The translations under genes and the position numbers were made by a program. A DNA stretch of 44,680 nt from Candidatus Avelusimicrobium excrementipullorum (GTDB taxonomy: Bacteria > Elusimicrobiota > Elusimicrobia > Elusimicrobiales > Elusimicrobiaceae): contig DWVB01000033.1 in NCBI GenBank assembly GCA_019120455.1, positions 1 to 44,680 of the forward strand, given 5' to 3'. Position 1 is the stretch's first letter, and every line of letters starts with the position of its first letter. Positions 14,338-22,878 of the stretch are shown here, in pieces. The notes below the pieces were generated by a model, which had not been told where the DNA came from, did no database searches, and was given only the letters and a program-made list of their open reading frames with translations.

Positions 14338-15627
14338 ATGCTGGATATGAAACTGATTATTGCCAATCCCGACGAGGTCAAACGCCGCCTGTCTTTGCGC
14401 AAGCCGGAGCTGGCCGCGCAGATAGACGAAGTGCTTTCGCTTTACGAAAATTACAAAAAAGTGTTGGCCGCAGTGGAAGAGCTGCGCGCCAAACGCAACA
14501 GTCTTTCCAAACAAATCGGGCAGATTAAAAAAGAAAAAGGCGACGAGGCCGCCAAAGAAACCATGGCGGAAGTTTCCCGCCTCAAAGAAGACATGGCTCA
14601 AAAAGAAGCCGAACTGGACCCGATGAAAAAGCAGATAGACGATTTACTGTTAAGCATTCCCAATCTGCCCAACGAACATATCCCCGTGGGAACTTCGGAC
14701 GCGGACAATCCGGAATATTTGCCCTGCACCATTCCCCTGCCCAAATTTGATTTTAAACCGCTGGACCACCAGGCGGTAGGCGAAAAGCTGGGTATTTTGG
14801 ATTTCGCCGCCGCGGCTACGCTGTCCGGCAGCCGTTTTGCTTTGTATAAAGGCGACGGCGCACGGCTGGAACGCGCCATTATCGCGTTTATGCTGGATAT
14901 GCACGCGCGCAAAGGCTACACCGAAATTTTGCCGCCCGTTATCGTCAATGAAGAAATTTTATACGGCACCGGCCAGCTGCCCAAATTCCGCGAGGATATG
15001 TATGAGCTGGCGGGTGAACCGAAACAGTTTTTGATTTCCACGGCGGAAATCCCGCTGACCAACTTAAACCGCGGCCGCGTCATTGCCGAGGCTGAACTGC
15101 CCATTAAGCTGACTGCTTATACGCCGTGCTTTCGCAAAGAGTCCGGCACCTACGGCAAGGACACGCGCGGGCTGATCCGCAACCACCAGTTTAACAAGGT
15201 GGAGCTGGTCATGATTTCCAAGCCGGAAAATTCCTACCAAATGCTGGAAATTATGGTCTCTGACGCGCAGGAAGTGCTCAAAGAGCTGGGTCTGCCGTAC
15301 CATGTGGTGGAACTGTGCTCGGGCGATATCGGTTTTTCATCTGCCAAAACCTATGATATAGAAGTTTGGATGCCCAGCGAAAACCGCTTCCGCGAGATTT
15401 CTTCCTGCTCCAACTGCCTGGACTTCCAGGCGCGGCGCATGGGCCTGCGCTACAAAAACGCGCAGGGCAAGCTGGAATATGTACATACGTTAAACGGCAG
15501 CGGGCTGGCCGTGGGCCGCACCTTTGCCGCCATACTGGAAAACTTCCAGCAGGCCGACGGCTCGGTTGTTATCCCGCCGGCTTTGCGCCCGTACTTCGGC
15601 AAAGATAAAATAGAGGCCAAAAAATAA
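14338..15627 (+). CDS. serS: Seryl-tRNA synthetase
   Basis: Charges tRNA-Ser with serine in the cytoplasm. The 429 residues match the usual length. The N-terminal long antiparallel coiled-coil arm (about 30-105) is rich in Lys and Glu. The class II core has motif 2 (FRKESGTYGKDTRGLIRNHQ) and motif 3 (GSGLAVGRTFAAILENFQ). I place the start at ATG 14338 (MLDMKLIIANPDEVKRR), after a GAGG; an upstream in-frame ATG at 14221 would overlap the preceding gene in another frame. The next gene overlaps its stop codon by one base. Confidence 0.97.
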   Translation: MLDMKLIIANPDEVKRRLSLRKPELAAQIDEVLSLYENYKKVLAAVEELRAKRNSLSKQIGQIKKEKGDEAAKETMAEVSRLKEDMAQKEAELDPMKKQIDDLLLSIPNLPNEHIPVGTSDADNPEYLPCTIPLPKFDFKPLDHQAVGEKLGILDFAAAATLSGSRFALYKGDGARLERAIIAFMLDMHARKGYTEILPPVIVNEEILYGTGQLPKFREDMYELAGEPKQFLISTAEIPLTNLNRGRVIAEAELPIKLTAYTPCFRKESGTYGKDTRGLIRNHQFNKVELVMISKPENSYQMLEIMVSDAQEVLKELGLPYHVVELCSGDIGFSSAKTYDIEVWMPSENRFREISSCSNCLDFQARRMGLRYKNAQGKLEYVHTLNGSGLAVGRTFAAILENFQQADGSVVIPPALRPYFGKDKIEAKK

Positions 15628-16820
15628 TGAAAAAACTTTTCACTTTGCTAACCGCGATGCTGTTTACCGCGGCGGGGACGGTGCCCGCACGCGCGGAAAT
15701 CAAACTTCCTCCCGACGTGATGGAATATGCCACCGTGGGCATTAACGGCGTGTACAGCCTGGACTTTGAGCTGGCGCAGGAAAATATTGAAAAAGTGTTT
15801 GCCCTGTACCCCGATCATCCGTTTGCACATTTTGGAAACGCGATGATCGCCTGGAGCCGTTATGAATATGAGTTTGAAACCAGCGACGACAAGCAGCGCA
15901 AGGTGTTTGAAAAAACGCTGGACGATTCCATAGACGGTATCAAACGCTGGATGAAAAAATACCCCGACGATCCCAACGCCTATATGGGCATCGGCGCCCT
16001 GTACGGCCTGCGCGCCATGTTTGCCATGCGCAACCGCAGCTGGGTCACGGCATATTTTTCGGGCCGCAAAGCCATCAACCGGCTGGAAAAATCCCTGGAG
16101 CTGGATCCGACGTATTACGACGCGTATTTCGGACTGGGCATTTATAATTATTTTGCGGGCACCTTGCCCAGCGTGATTAAAATTTTGGCGGCCATTGTGG
16201 CTATCAAAGGCGACCCGGATTTAGGAGTGGAACAGCTCAATCTTTCGCGCGAGAAAGCCATGTTCACTTCCGACAGTTCCAAGCTGATTTTGATTGAAGT
16301 GCAAAATACGCGCGGCAGCAAATATTACAATCCCAAAAAATCGTTGGAATACATCCGCCAGCTGCGCGCCAAATACCCCGATAATCCGCTGATGCATTAT
16401 GTGGAGCTTATCTGCCTGTTTGAAACAGGGGATTATGACTCCGTGCAAAAAGGCGGGCGGGAATTTTTATCTCTGATAGGCAAAGACCCGTTTTATAAGG
16501 ATATTTATATTTCCCGCGCTTATACCGCTATCGGCACGTCTTATATGGCCCGGGGGCAGTGGAAGGAGGCCAAAGCCGCTTTTGAAGAGGGGCAGGCCGC
16601 GCTGGCCAAGCAGGAGCCCAGCCGCTGGGGCGTATGGAATGAATACCGCCTGGGGCAGGTGTATGACGCTTTGGGCGAGCGTGAAAAAGCCGTGGCGCAG
16701 TATAAAAAAGTTCTTTCGTTTAAAGACAAATGGGGTTTTGACGAAGTGGCCAAACAGGGTGTAAAAAATCCGTGGACGGCCCAGGACGGCACGGGGGTAG
16801 GACCTCTGCCTCCGCTGTGA
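15627..16820 (+). CDS. Secreted TPR-repeat protein
   Basis: A 397-residue exported protein with signal peptide MKKLFTLLTAMLFTAAGTVPARA, probably periplasmic or outer-membrane associated. Several helical TPR-like repeats can be seen (LAQENIEKVFALYPDHPFAH, AINRLEKSLELDPTYYDAYF, SLEYIRQLRAKYPDNPLMHY, YRLGQVYDALGEREKAVAQY). No catalytic motif is visible, so a scaffold or assembly role is likely. ATG 15627 uses the last base of the serS stop codon, so the two are translationally coupled. A different promoter starts the next gene. Confidence 0.8.
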   Translation: MKKLFTLLTAMLFTAAGTVPARAEIKLPPDVMEYATVGINGVYSLDFELAQENIEKVFALYPDHPFAHFGNAMIAWSRYEYEFETSDDKQRKVFEKTLDDSIDGIKRWMKKYPDDPNAYMGIGALYGLRAMFAMRNRSWVTAYFSGRKAINRLEKSLELDPTYYDAYFGLGIYNYFAGTLPSVIKILAAIVAIKGDPDLGVEQLNLSREKAMFTSDSSKLILIEVQNTRGSKYYNPKKSLEYIRQLRAKYPDNPLMHYVELICLFETGDYDSVQKGGREFLSLIGKDPFYKDIYISRAYTAIGTSYMARGQWKEAKAAFEEGQAALAKQEPSRWGVWNEYRLGQVYDALGEREKAVAQYKKVLSFKDKWGFDEVAKQGVKNPWTAQDGTGVGPLPPL

Positions 16821-16832
16821 CGGTGCGGCAGA

Positions 16833-16861
16833 TTGCGCCGTTTCCTAGAAATTGCTATATT
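16833..16861 (+). promoter_or_regulatory. Promoter of outer-membrane protein gene
   Basis: TTGCGC (16833-16838), 17 bases, TATATT (16856-16861), with TGC making the -10 extended. This one has a leader of about 33 bases with a normal AGGAG. Confidence 0.6.
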
Positions 16862-16900
16862 TTGCATGTTGTACATTTACCAAACACAGGAGAACACGAA

Positions 16901-17530
16901 ATGAAGAAATGCTTGCTGATGGTATTAGGCGTATTGATGTTAGCCCCCGCCGCCTTTGCCGATAACTGGGGTCTGGGCCTGAAATTGGGCGTCGGAGAAA
17001 ATGATCCCAAAAGCTTGGATGACGTATATGATGCCGCCACTTTTTTGGACAGAGAACTGGACAAAAACGGCGGTTTTTTTGGCGTGGAAGCCATGTATGA
17101 GTGGAATTTGGCCTCCGAAATGGATAAAATCGGCGTGCGCCTGGGAGTTGACTTTTATGGCGAAAATGAGCTGGAGCTGAAAAATCATTTTGATCCGACA
17201 GACGATGATAACTATAAAGAAACCACGTATGCCATTCCGCTGACCGTGTATTATAAAAGAGACAACGGCGTCAACAAGCTCAGCTATTTTGCAGGGGTGG
17301 GTTTAACCTTTATTTCTTCGGAGGTGGAAGACGATATTGTGGATGAATCCATTGACGACAACAAAGTGTTTCCGCATATTGTCGCAGGGGTGGAATACCG
17401 CTTTACGCAAGTGTTTGCCCTGGGACTGGAAGCCAAATACAATATCAGCGCCAAAGTGAAAAAAGACGGTATTGTTTTGTCTGACCGCTCCGGTTTCAGC
17501 GGCGCTTTGACGGGACGGTTTTATTTCTAA
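16901..17530 (+). CDS. Outer-membrane beta-barrel protein
   Basis: A 209-residue exported protein with signal peptide MKKCLLMVLGVLMLAPAAFA. The mature part is a series of amphipathic strands (WGLGLKLGVGEND, VRLGVDFYGENELEL, LSYFAGVGLTFISSEV, FALGLEAKYNISAKV) ending GALTGRFYF, a barrel-type C-terminal aromatic. It resembles small OmpA-like or OmpX-like eight-strand barrels. The ATG at 16901 is chosen because it gives a proper signal peptide and follows AGGAG; the longer in-frame reading from 16772 does not. A strong bidirectional terminator follows. Confidence 0.85.
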   Translation: MKKCLLMVLGVLMLAPAAFADNWGLGLKLGVGENDPKSLDDVYDAATFLDRELDKNGGFFGVEAMYEWNLASEMDKIGVRLGVDFYGENELELKNHFDPTDDDNYKETTYAIPLTVYYKRDNGVNKLSYFAGVGLTFISSEVEDDIVDESIDDNKVFPHIVAGVEYRFTQVFALGLEAKYNISAKVKKDGIVLSDRSGFSGALTGRFYF

Positions 17531-17550
17531 TCCGTACGGAAACAAATATA

Positions 17551-17580
17551 AAAACCCCGCTCAAAAGAGCGGGGTTTTTT
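17551..17580. terminator. Bidirectional terminator
   Basis: AAAACCCCGCTC, AAAA loop, GAGCGGGGTTTTTT. It serves the plus-strand outer-membrane protein gene and the convergent agmatinase gene. Confidence 0.9.
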
Positions 17581-17592
17581 GACGGGTAAAAC

Positions 17593-18480
17593 TTATTTTT
17601 TCTTTTGTCCTTTTACCGTTAAATATCCCATTAAACGGTAAATCAGCTTGGCCGTATTAAACTCCGTAATGGGGTCGGCCTTGCGCTGGCAGGCCTCCAC
17701 CACGTCTACGGCAACGATATTCTTTTTCTGTATGACCGCGCGGAACAGATCCAGCGCTTCATACCAGCCGAATCCGCCCGGCTGCGGCGTACCCGTGGCC
17801 GGAATGACGGACGGGTCAAAGCCGTCCACGTCTATGGTAATGTATACGGTGTCGGTCAGTTTTTTAAGCACCTGCGGAATCAGTTTGTTGACGTCGCGGT
17901 GTTCGTGCATAAAAAACGTGGTGACTTTGCCCGCGTTGCAATATTGTTTTTCTTCACTGGCCACGCTGCGTATGCCCACCTGCACCACGGGCACCTGGCG
18001 CGAAGCCGGATACAGCGCGCAGGCGTGGCTGCGCGGCGTGCCTTCAAAGGTTTCGCGCAAATCCGCATGTGCGTCAAAATGCAGGATGCTCAAATTTTTA
18101 TGGGCTTCAATATACGGCTGCGCCAATGCCTGCGTGACGGTGTGCTCCCCTCCGATGTAAAAAGGAATGCACTGCTTGTGCTGCATCATGCCGCGCACGG
18201 TTTTGTCTATGGCTTTAAACACCTTGGCCGTAGAGCCGGCGCAGTTGACCGCCGGGCAGGTGTGAATGCCCTGCTCCCAGGTTTCCGTTTTGGTTTCTTC
18301 GTCCCAAAGTTCTATTTGGGTGGAAGCCTCTATAATGGCCGCGGGGCCTTTGGCCGTGCCGTGGCCGTAGCAGACCGTTTTTTCAAACGGCACGGGCACG
18401 ACGGCGAATTTACAAAGGGCCAGAGAGCTGTTTTTGCTCTCTAGCCCCATAAACTTATCGGTTTGTACGTTATCGCTCAC
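17593..18480 (-). CDS. speB: Agmatinase (arginase/ureohydrolase family)
   Basis: Hydrolyses agmatine to putrescine and urea using a two-manganese centre. At 295 residues it shows GGEHTVTQAL (first His ligand), LHFDAHADLR (Asp-x-His-x-Asp) and ITIDVDGFDPSVIPATGTP (Asp-x-Asp pair), all ligands present. I choose GTG 18480 because AGGATC stands just upstream and it lies 11 bases after the arginine decarboxylase stop; ATG 18450 is the alternative. The partner gene makes agmatine, so the pair encodes arginine to putrescine in two steps. Related family members act on other guanidino compounds, but the context favours agmatine. Confidence 0.9.
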   Translation of the reverse strand: MSDNVQTDKFMGLESKNSSLALCKFAVVPVPFEKTVCYGHGTAKGPAAIIEASTQIELWDEETKTETWEQGIHTCPAVNCAGSTAKVFKAIDKTVRGMMQHKQCIPFYIGGEHTVTQALAQPYIEAHKNLSILHFDAHADLRETFEGTPRSHACALYPASRQVPVVQVGIRSVASEEKQYCNAGKVTTFFMHEHRDVNKLIPQVLKKLTDTVYITIDVDGFDPSVIPATGTPQPGGFGWYEALDLFRAVIQKKNIVAVDVVEACQRKADPITEFNTAKLIYRLMGYLTVKGQKKK

Positions 18481-18491
18481 AACGATCCTGA

Positions 18492-19046
18492 TTATTTCAC
18501 GAACACGGCGGCGGCCACGACGGTCGTCCACATGCCTTCCACGCAAATGGCAGACTGCGTGATGTTGGTCGTGCGTACGATTTTGCCGCTCATTTTCCAG
18601 ATTTCTTCTTTTTGGTCCCAGGTGGTGTTGTTGTCAAACTCAATACCCAGGGTGGTGGACAGCATCAGCGCGGCCAAATCTTCGGCATAGTCGCCGGCCT
18701 GTTTGTCCGTTTCGCCGAAGCTGTGGTGCTCGGAGATATATCCGTGTGTTTTTTTATTGTCTTTGGGAATGGCCAGACCGACGGAAGCGGAAATCAGGCG
18801 CCGGTATTCGTTGCTGGTGTTGCGGCTGATGACGCAGTGCAGGATTTGGCCCGTGCGCAGCTGGCTCAGTCCTTTGGACACGGGGATGGTTTTGCATCCC
18901 GGAGGAAAAATACTGGATACAGGCACAATGTTAAACGGCGCGATTTTGGCGTCGCGCAGAGCTTCTTCAAAGCTCGCCAGTTTTTCTTTGTGTCTGCCGA
19001 TTCCTTTGGTCAGGAATATCTCTTTGGGTACAAACGGTTCGTACAT
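18492..19046 (-). CDS. pdaD: Pyruvoyl-dependent arginine decarboxylase
   Basis: Decarboxylates arginine to agmatine with a pyruvoyl group formed by self-cleavage. The 184 residues show the cleavage-site region PVSSIFPPGC (serine-serine pair, about residues 43-44), which splits the chain into small beta and larger alpha subunits, and conserved QLRTGQILHCVISRN, SVGLAIPKD and YISEHHSFGET. This family is common in archaea and scattered in bacteria. speB follows 11 bases later. The promoter lies in the divergent gap with the M3 peptidase gene. Confidence 0.95.
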   Translation of the reverse strand: MYEPFVPKEIFLTKGIGRHKEKLASFEEALRDAKIAPFNIVPVSSIFPPGCKTIPVSKGLSQLRTGQILHCVISRNTSNEYRRLISASVGLAIPKDNKKTHGYISEHHSFGETDKQAGDYAEDLAALMLSTTLGIEFDNNTTWDQKEEIWKMSGKIVRTTNITQSAICVEGMWTTVVAAAVFVK

Positions 19047-19084
19047 TTTGGGTTCTTAATTCCTCGTGAATTAATATAATATAA

Positions 19085-19090
19085 ATTATA
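19085..19090 (-). promoter_or_regulatory. -10 box of pdaD-speB
   Basis: The minus strand reads TGTTATAATTT upstream of pdaD, with a leader of about 35 bases containing GAGGA. Confidence 0.45.
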
Positions 19091-19182
19091 ACAAATAAAC
19101 CTGCATTGTTATATTTATATTCCGGTCGGCAAACCATCTGGCCGGTCTGTTAAGTGTAACATATTAAACGGATTAATTCCAT

Positions 19183-21222
19183 ATGAAAAAAGTATTGACC
19201 GGAGTTTTGATTTTAGCCACTGCGGCGGGAGCGAATGCTATGGAGAACATGTTTAAAGACGGCGTTTTGCATTTTGACTATAAAGCGGAGGAGCTGGCCC
19301 CGGCCGAAGCGGCCGCCCGCGCCCGTCTGGAAAAAGATTTGGACGCCCTGGTGGCTATTGCTGACAACCAGCGTACGTTTGACAACACAGTGCTGGGCTA
19401 TGAGCGCGCTTTTGAACGCTACGGCGACGCGCTGGGCATGAGCGGTTTCCTCTCCTATGTGTCTACGGATAAAAACTTCCGCGATGCGGCCCTGGCCCTG
19501 CAAATGCAGATGAGCCAGCACATGGTGGACATCGCCACCCGGCGCGACGTGTACCGCGCCATTAAAGCCTATGCCGACACCAAACCGCAGTTGGAGCCGG
19601 ACCAGGCGCTGCTGCTTAAAGACATGATGATCGGTTTTAAAAACAGCGGTATGGAATTAAATGACGAAGATTTGGAAACGTTTAAAAAGTTAAACAAAGA
19701 AAAAGCTCAGTATATTATCCAGTTTGACAAAAACATACAGGAATATAAAGATTATCTGGACGTAACCGAAGAACAGCTGGCCGGTTTGGGAGAAGATTAC
19801 AAAAACAAACTGGAAAAAACCCCCGAAGGCAAATACCGCGTGACCCTGGATTACCCCGACTATGTGCCTTTTATGCTCAACTCCGAAAGTGACGAAGCGC
19901 GCAAAGAACTGGAATATAAATACAACCGCCGCGGCGGAGCGGAAAATGTGGAGTTGCTGGAAAAAACCCTGACCCTGCGCCGCCAAATTGCGCAGCTGTT
20001 GGGCTATAAAAACCATGCACAGCTAAAACTGGAAAACCGCATGGCTAAAAACCCCGAAACGGTGGAAAAGTTTTTAAAGGATTTGCAAAAGCGTCTCAAA
20101 CCCATGTCCAAAGAAGAGGACAAAAACCTGATTGCGTATAAAAACGAAAAGAAGGGCAGCAAAAGCCGCACGCTGTATCCGTACGAAAGCGGCTACTGGG
20201 CCAATAAATACAAAAAAGAAAACCTGGACGTGGATCCTGAACTGATTAAAGAATATTTCCCGTCGGACGTAGTCATTGACGGCATGCTGGATCTGTTCGG
20301 CAATTTGTTCGGCATCGCTTTTGAGCCGGCCGACATTCCCGTCTGGCATCCGGACGTAAAAGCCTTTAAAATCGTCAATAAAGACGACGGCGCGCTGGTG
20401 GCCTATTTCTATATGGATTTGTATCCGCGCGAAGGCAAATACAAACACGCGGCCTGCTTTGACTTGGTGGAAGGACACGAAAAAGAGGACGGCACCTGGC
20501 AAATCCCGTTTGTGGCCATTGTAGCCAATATGAACAAACCCGCCGCGGGTGCGCCGTCGCTGTTAAAACATGGCGAAGTCAGCACCCTGTTCCATGAATT
20601 TGGGCATGTGCTGCACAATGCGCTGACCAAAGCGCGCTATTCTTCCCAGTCCGGCACCAGCGTCAGCTGGGACTTTGTGGAAACCCCCAGCCAAATGCTG
20701 GAGCGTTGGGCCTGGAACCCGCAGGTGCTCAAAAAAATCAGCAAACATTACAAAACCGGCGAGCCGTTGCCCGATGAAATGATTGAAAAAATGATTGCGG
20801 CCAAAAATTTCGGCGCCGGCGGCACGTATTTGCGCCAGGACTTTTTTGCACAGTATGACATGAAGCTGCACACCGCTTCCAAAACCCCCGACACCACGAA
20901 AACCTATTTTACCCTGACCAAAAAAATCCGCGGCCTGCCGTTGACCAAAGGCACCTATCCGCAGGCGTCTTTCGGGCATATTATGGGCGGGTATGACGCG
21001 GGCTATTACGGGTATTTGTGGTCGGAAGTCATCGCGCAGGACTTTTTCGGCGAGTTTGAAAAGAACGGCGTATTTGATACGCAGACGGGCCTGAAATTCC
21101 GCCGTGAAGTGTTGGAAAAAGGAGGCACGGTGGAAGAAGAACAAATGGTGCAGAACTTCCTGGGCCGCAAAGAAAGCATCACCCCGTTCCTCAAATCCAT
21201 CGGGCTGGAGGATGACAAATGA
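19183..21222 (+). CDS. M3-family oligopeptidase, exported
   Basis: A 679-residue zinc peptidase like oligopeptidase A/dipeptidyl carboxypeptidase, which cleaves short peptides. Zinc ligands are His471 and His475 in FHEFGH and Glu500 in SWDFVETPSQM. Residues 1-20 (MKKVLTGVLILATAAGANAM) look like a signal peptide, so it probably acts in the periplasm, unlike the cytoplasmic enterobacterial OpdA. Length is normal for the family. Its last four bases overlap the start of the pantothenate kinase gene (ATGA). Confidence 0.93.
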   Translation: MKKVLTGVLILATAAGANAMENMFKDGVLHFDYKAEELAPAEAAARARLEKDLDALVAIADNQRTFDNTVLGYERAFERYGDALGMSGFLSYVSTDKNFRDAALALQMQMSQHMVDIATRRDVYRAIKAYADTKPQLEPDQALLLKDMMIGFKNSGMELNDEDLETFKKLNKEKAQYIIQFDKNIQEYKDYLDVTEEQLAGLGEDYKNKLEKTPEGKYRVTLDYPDYVPFMLNSESDEARKELEYKYNRRGGAENVELLEKTLTLRRQIAQLLGYKNHAQLKLENRMAKNPETVEKFLKDLQKRLKPMSKEEDKNLIAYKNEKKGSKSRTLYPYESGYWANKYKKENLDVDPELIKEYFPSDVVIDGMLDLFGNLFGIAFEPADIPVWHPDVKAFKIVNKDDGALVAYFYMDLYPREGKYKHAACFDLVEGHEKEDGTWQIPFVAIVANMNKPAAGAPSLLKHGEVSTLFHEFGHVLHNALTKARYSSQSGTSVSWDFVETPSQMLERWAWNPQVLKKISKHYKTGEPLPDEMIEKMIAAKNFGAGGTYLRQDFFAQYDMKLHTASKTPDTTKTYFTLTKKIRGLPLTKGTYPQASFGHIMGGYDAGYYGYLWSEVIAQDFFGEFEKNGVFDTQTGLKFRREVLEKGGTVEEEQMVQNFLGRKESITPFLKSIGLEDDK

Positions 21223-22067
21223 ACGTCATTATCGGTATAGACGTAGGCGGTTCCACCACCAAAATCGTGGGGTATTATGAGGAGGGCAAACTTATCGGAC
21301 GCCTGATGGTGGAAGCGGCCGACCCGCTGACCTCGGCCTACGGCGCGCTGGGCAAATTTGTCAACGAAAATAAACTGTCCCTGTCCCAGGTCAAACAAAT
21401 TTTGCTGACCGGTGTGGGATCTTCTTTGTTTAAAGAAAATATTTACGGCATTCCCACGCATAAGGTGGACGAGTTTGAAGCCATCGGTCTGGGCGGCCTG
21501 GCGCTGTCTAATAAAAAAGAAGGCCTCATTATCAGCATGGGCACGGGCACGGCGTTTGTGCGCGCCGATAAAGACGGCATACGCCATATCGGCGGGTCCG
21601 GCGTGGGCGGCGGCACGGTGCTGGGTTTATGCGGCCGGCTGTGCAATGCGCGTTCTTTTGAAACCGTGGTGGAAATGGCGCACAAAGGCGATTTGAAAAA
21701 AGTGGATTTAAATATTTCCGATATCAGCGCGGGGGATATTTCCACGCTGACGCCGGACGCAACGGCGTCCAACTTCGGAAAAATGACCGACGGCGTCACG
21801 CCGGAGGATTTGGCGCGCGGCGTGCTGAATATGGTGTTTCAGACCATCGGCATGCTGGCCGTGTTTGCCTGCCGCCAAGACGGGATAAAAGACGTTATCG
21901 TGACCGGCACGCTCAGCACGGTGCCCTGTGCCAATGTGCTGTTTAAACAGGTGGAGCGGCTGTATAAAATCAAATTTATTATTCCGCAGCATTCCATTTA
22001 TGCCACGGCCACCGGAGCGGCGCTGTCTTATATTTTTAAAAACGGGCAGAAAAATGAACGCGGATAA
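21219..22067 (+). CDS. coaW: Type II pantothenate kinase-like protein
   Basis: A 282-residue acetate/sugar-kinase-fold protein. The phosphate-1 loop IGIDVGGSTTKIVGYYEEG is at residues 4-22, with LTGVGSSLF, ISMGTGTAFV and GGSGVGGGTVLGLC further on and VIVTGTLSTVP near the end, which match type II pantothenate kinases (first step of CoA synthesis). Bacteria usually have type I or III; type II is known mainly from staphylococci, relatives and eukaryotes. A related BadF/BcrA-type activator ATPase is a weaker alternative: the conserved cysteine expected there is not evident. It overlaps the peptidase gene by four bases and the next gene by 14. Confidence 0.75.
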   Translation: MNVIIGIDVGGSTTKIVGYYEEGKLIGRLMVEAADPLTSAYGALGKFVNENKLSLSQVKQILLTGVGSSLFKENIYGIPTHKVDEFEAIGLGGLALSNKKEGLIISMGTGTAFVRADKDGIRHIGGSGVGGGTVLGLCGRLCNARSFETVVEMAHKGDLKKVDLNISDISAGDISTLTPDATASNFGKMTDGVTPEDLARGVLNMVFQTIGMLAVFACRQDGIKDVIVTGTLSTVPCANVLFKQVERLYKIKFIIPQHSIYATATGAALSYIFKNGQKNERG

Positions 22068-22878
22068 AAACTCTTATAAAAAATCCAGCTTCGGGCCGGC
22101 GTTTTTATTTTTATGTAAACGCCGCCGCGAAGCGTTGGCTGTCTATTACGCTTTTTGCCGTCTGATGGACGACATCGCCGATGAGCCGGACGTAAAAGAC
22201 CGTCTGGCGGAGCTGGCCCTGTGGCGCGAGGAAATTACCAGGGCTTTTAACGGCGAAGCCCAAACCCCGCTGGGTAAAGACATCGCCCGTATGGCTCCGC
22301 AGTACGGTATGACGCAGGACCGTTTTCTGTTGTTAATAGAAGGCATGGAAGCGGACGTACAGGGAAGGGTATATAAAAATTTTGAAGAACTGCAGTGGTA
22401 TTTGTGGCGCGTGGCGGGCATTGTGGGGCTGGCCACGCTGGATATTTTGGGTATTAAAGGGCCGCATGCGCAGGAGCTGGCCAGCGCGCTGGGTTTTGCC
22501 GTGCAACTGACCAATATCGTGCGTGACGTACATGAAGACGCTGCCCTGGGCCGCGTGTACCTGCCGGAAGATTTACTGGCTAAACACGGCCTGACCCGTC
22601 AGGACGTCTTGCAAAACCAAAATCCCGCGCGTCTGGCCGCCGCTTTGGCCGAGCTGGCCCAGAAAGACAAAGATTTTTACCGCCGCGCCTGGGACGTATT
22701 GCATACCCTGCCCACACGCAAAATATTGCCCTGCCGCGTGATGGGCTTTGTCTATCGCGCAAATCTTGCTAAAATAGAAAAAACGGGCTTTGAGTTTGAC
22801 CGCGCCGTGCGTTTGTCCAAAACGGAAAAAGCCCTGCAATGTATATATGCCTTATATAAAACCGATTTGGCTGTTTAA
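22054..22878 (+). CDS. Squalene/phytoene synthase-family protein
   Basis: A 274-residue head-to-head prenyl synthase. The two aspartate-rich motifs are present: DDIAD (about residues 37-41, inside YAFCRLMDDIADEPD) and DVHED in NIVRDVHEDAALGRVYLP. Family members join two C15 or C20 diphosphates to give squalene, hydroxysqualene or phytoene. Which product is made cannot be read from sequence, and no desaturase, cyclase or hpn gene is nearby. I choose ATG 22054 (MNADKNSYKKSSFG); a longer in-frame reading runs back into the kinase gene. The next gene starts inside its 3' end. Confidence 0.85.
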   Translation: MNADKNSYKKSSFGPAFLFLCKRRREALAVYYAFCRLMDDIADEPDVKDRLAELALWREEITRAFNGEAQTPLGKDIARMAPQYGMTQDRFLLLIEGMEADVQGRVYKNFEELQWYLWRVAGIVGLATLDILGIKGPHAQELASALGFAVQLTNIVRDVHEDAALGRVYLPEDLLAKHGLTRQDVLQNQNPARLAAALAELAQKDKDFYRRAWDVLHTLPTRKILPCRVMGFVYRANLAKIEKTGFEFDRAVRLSKTEKALQCIYALYKTDLAV

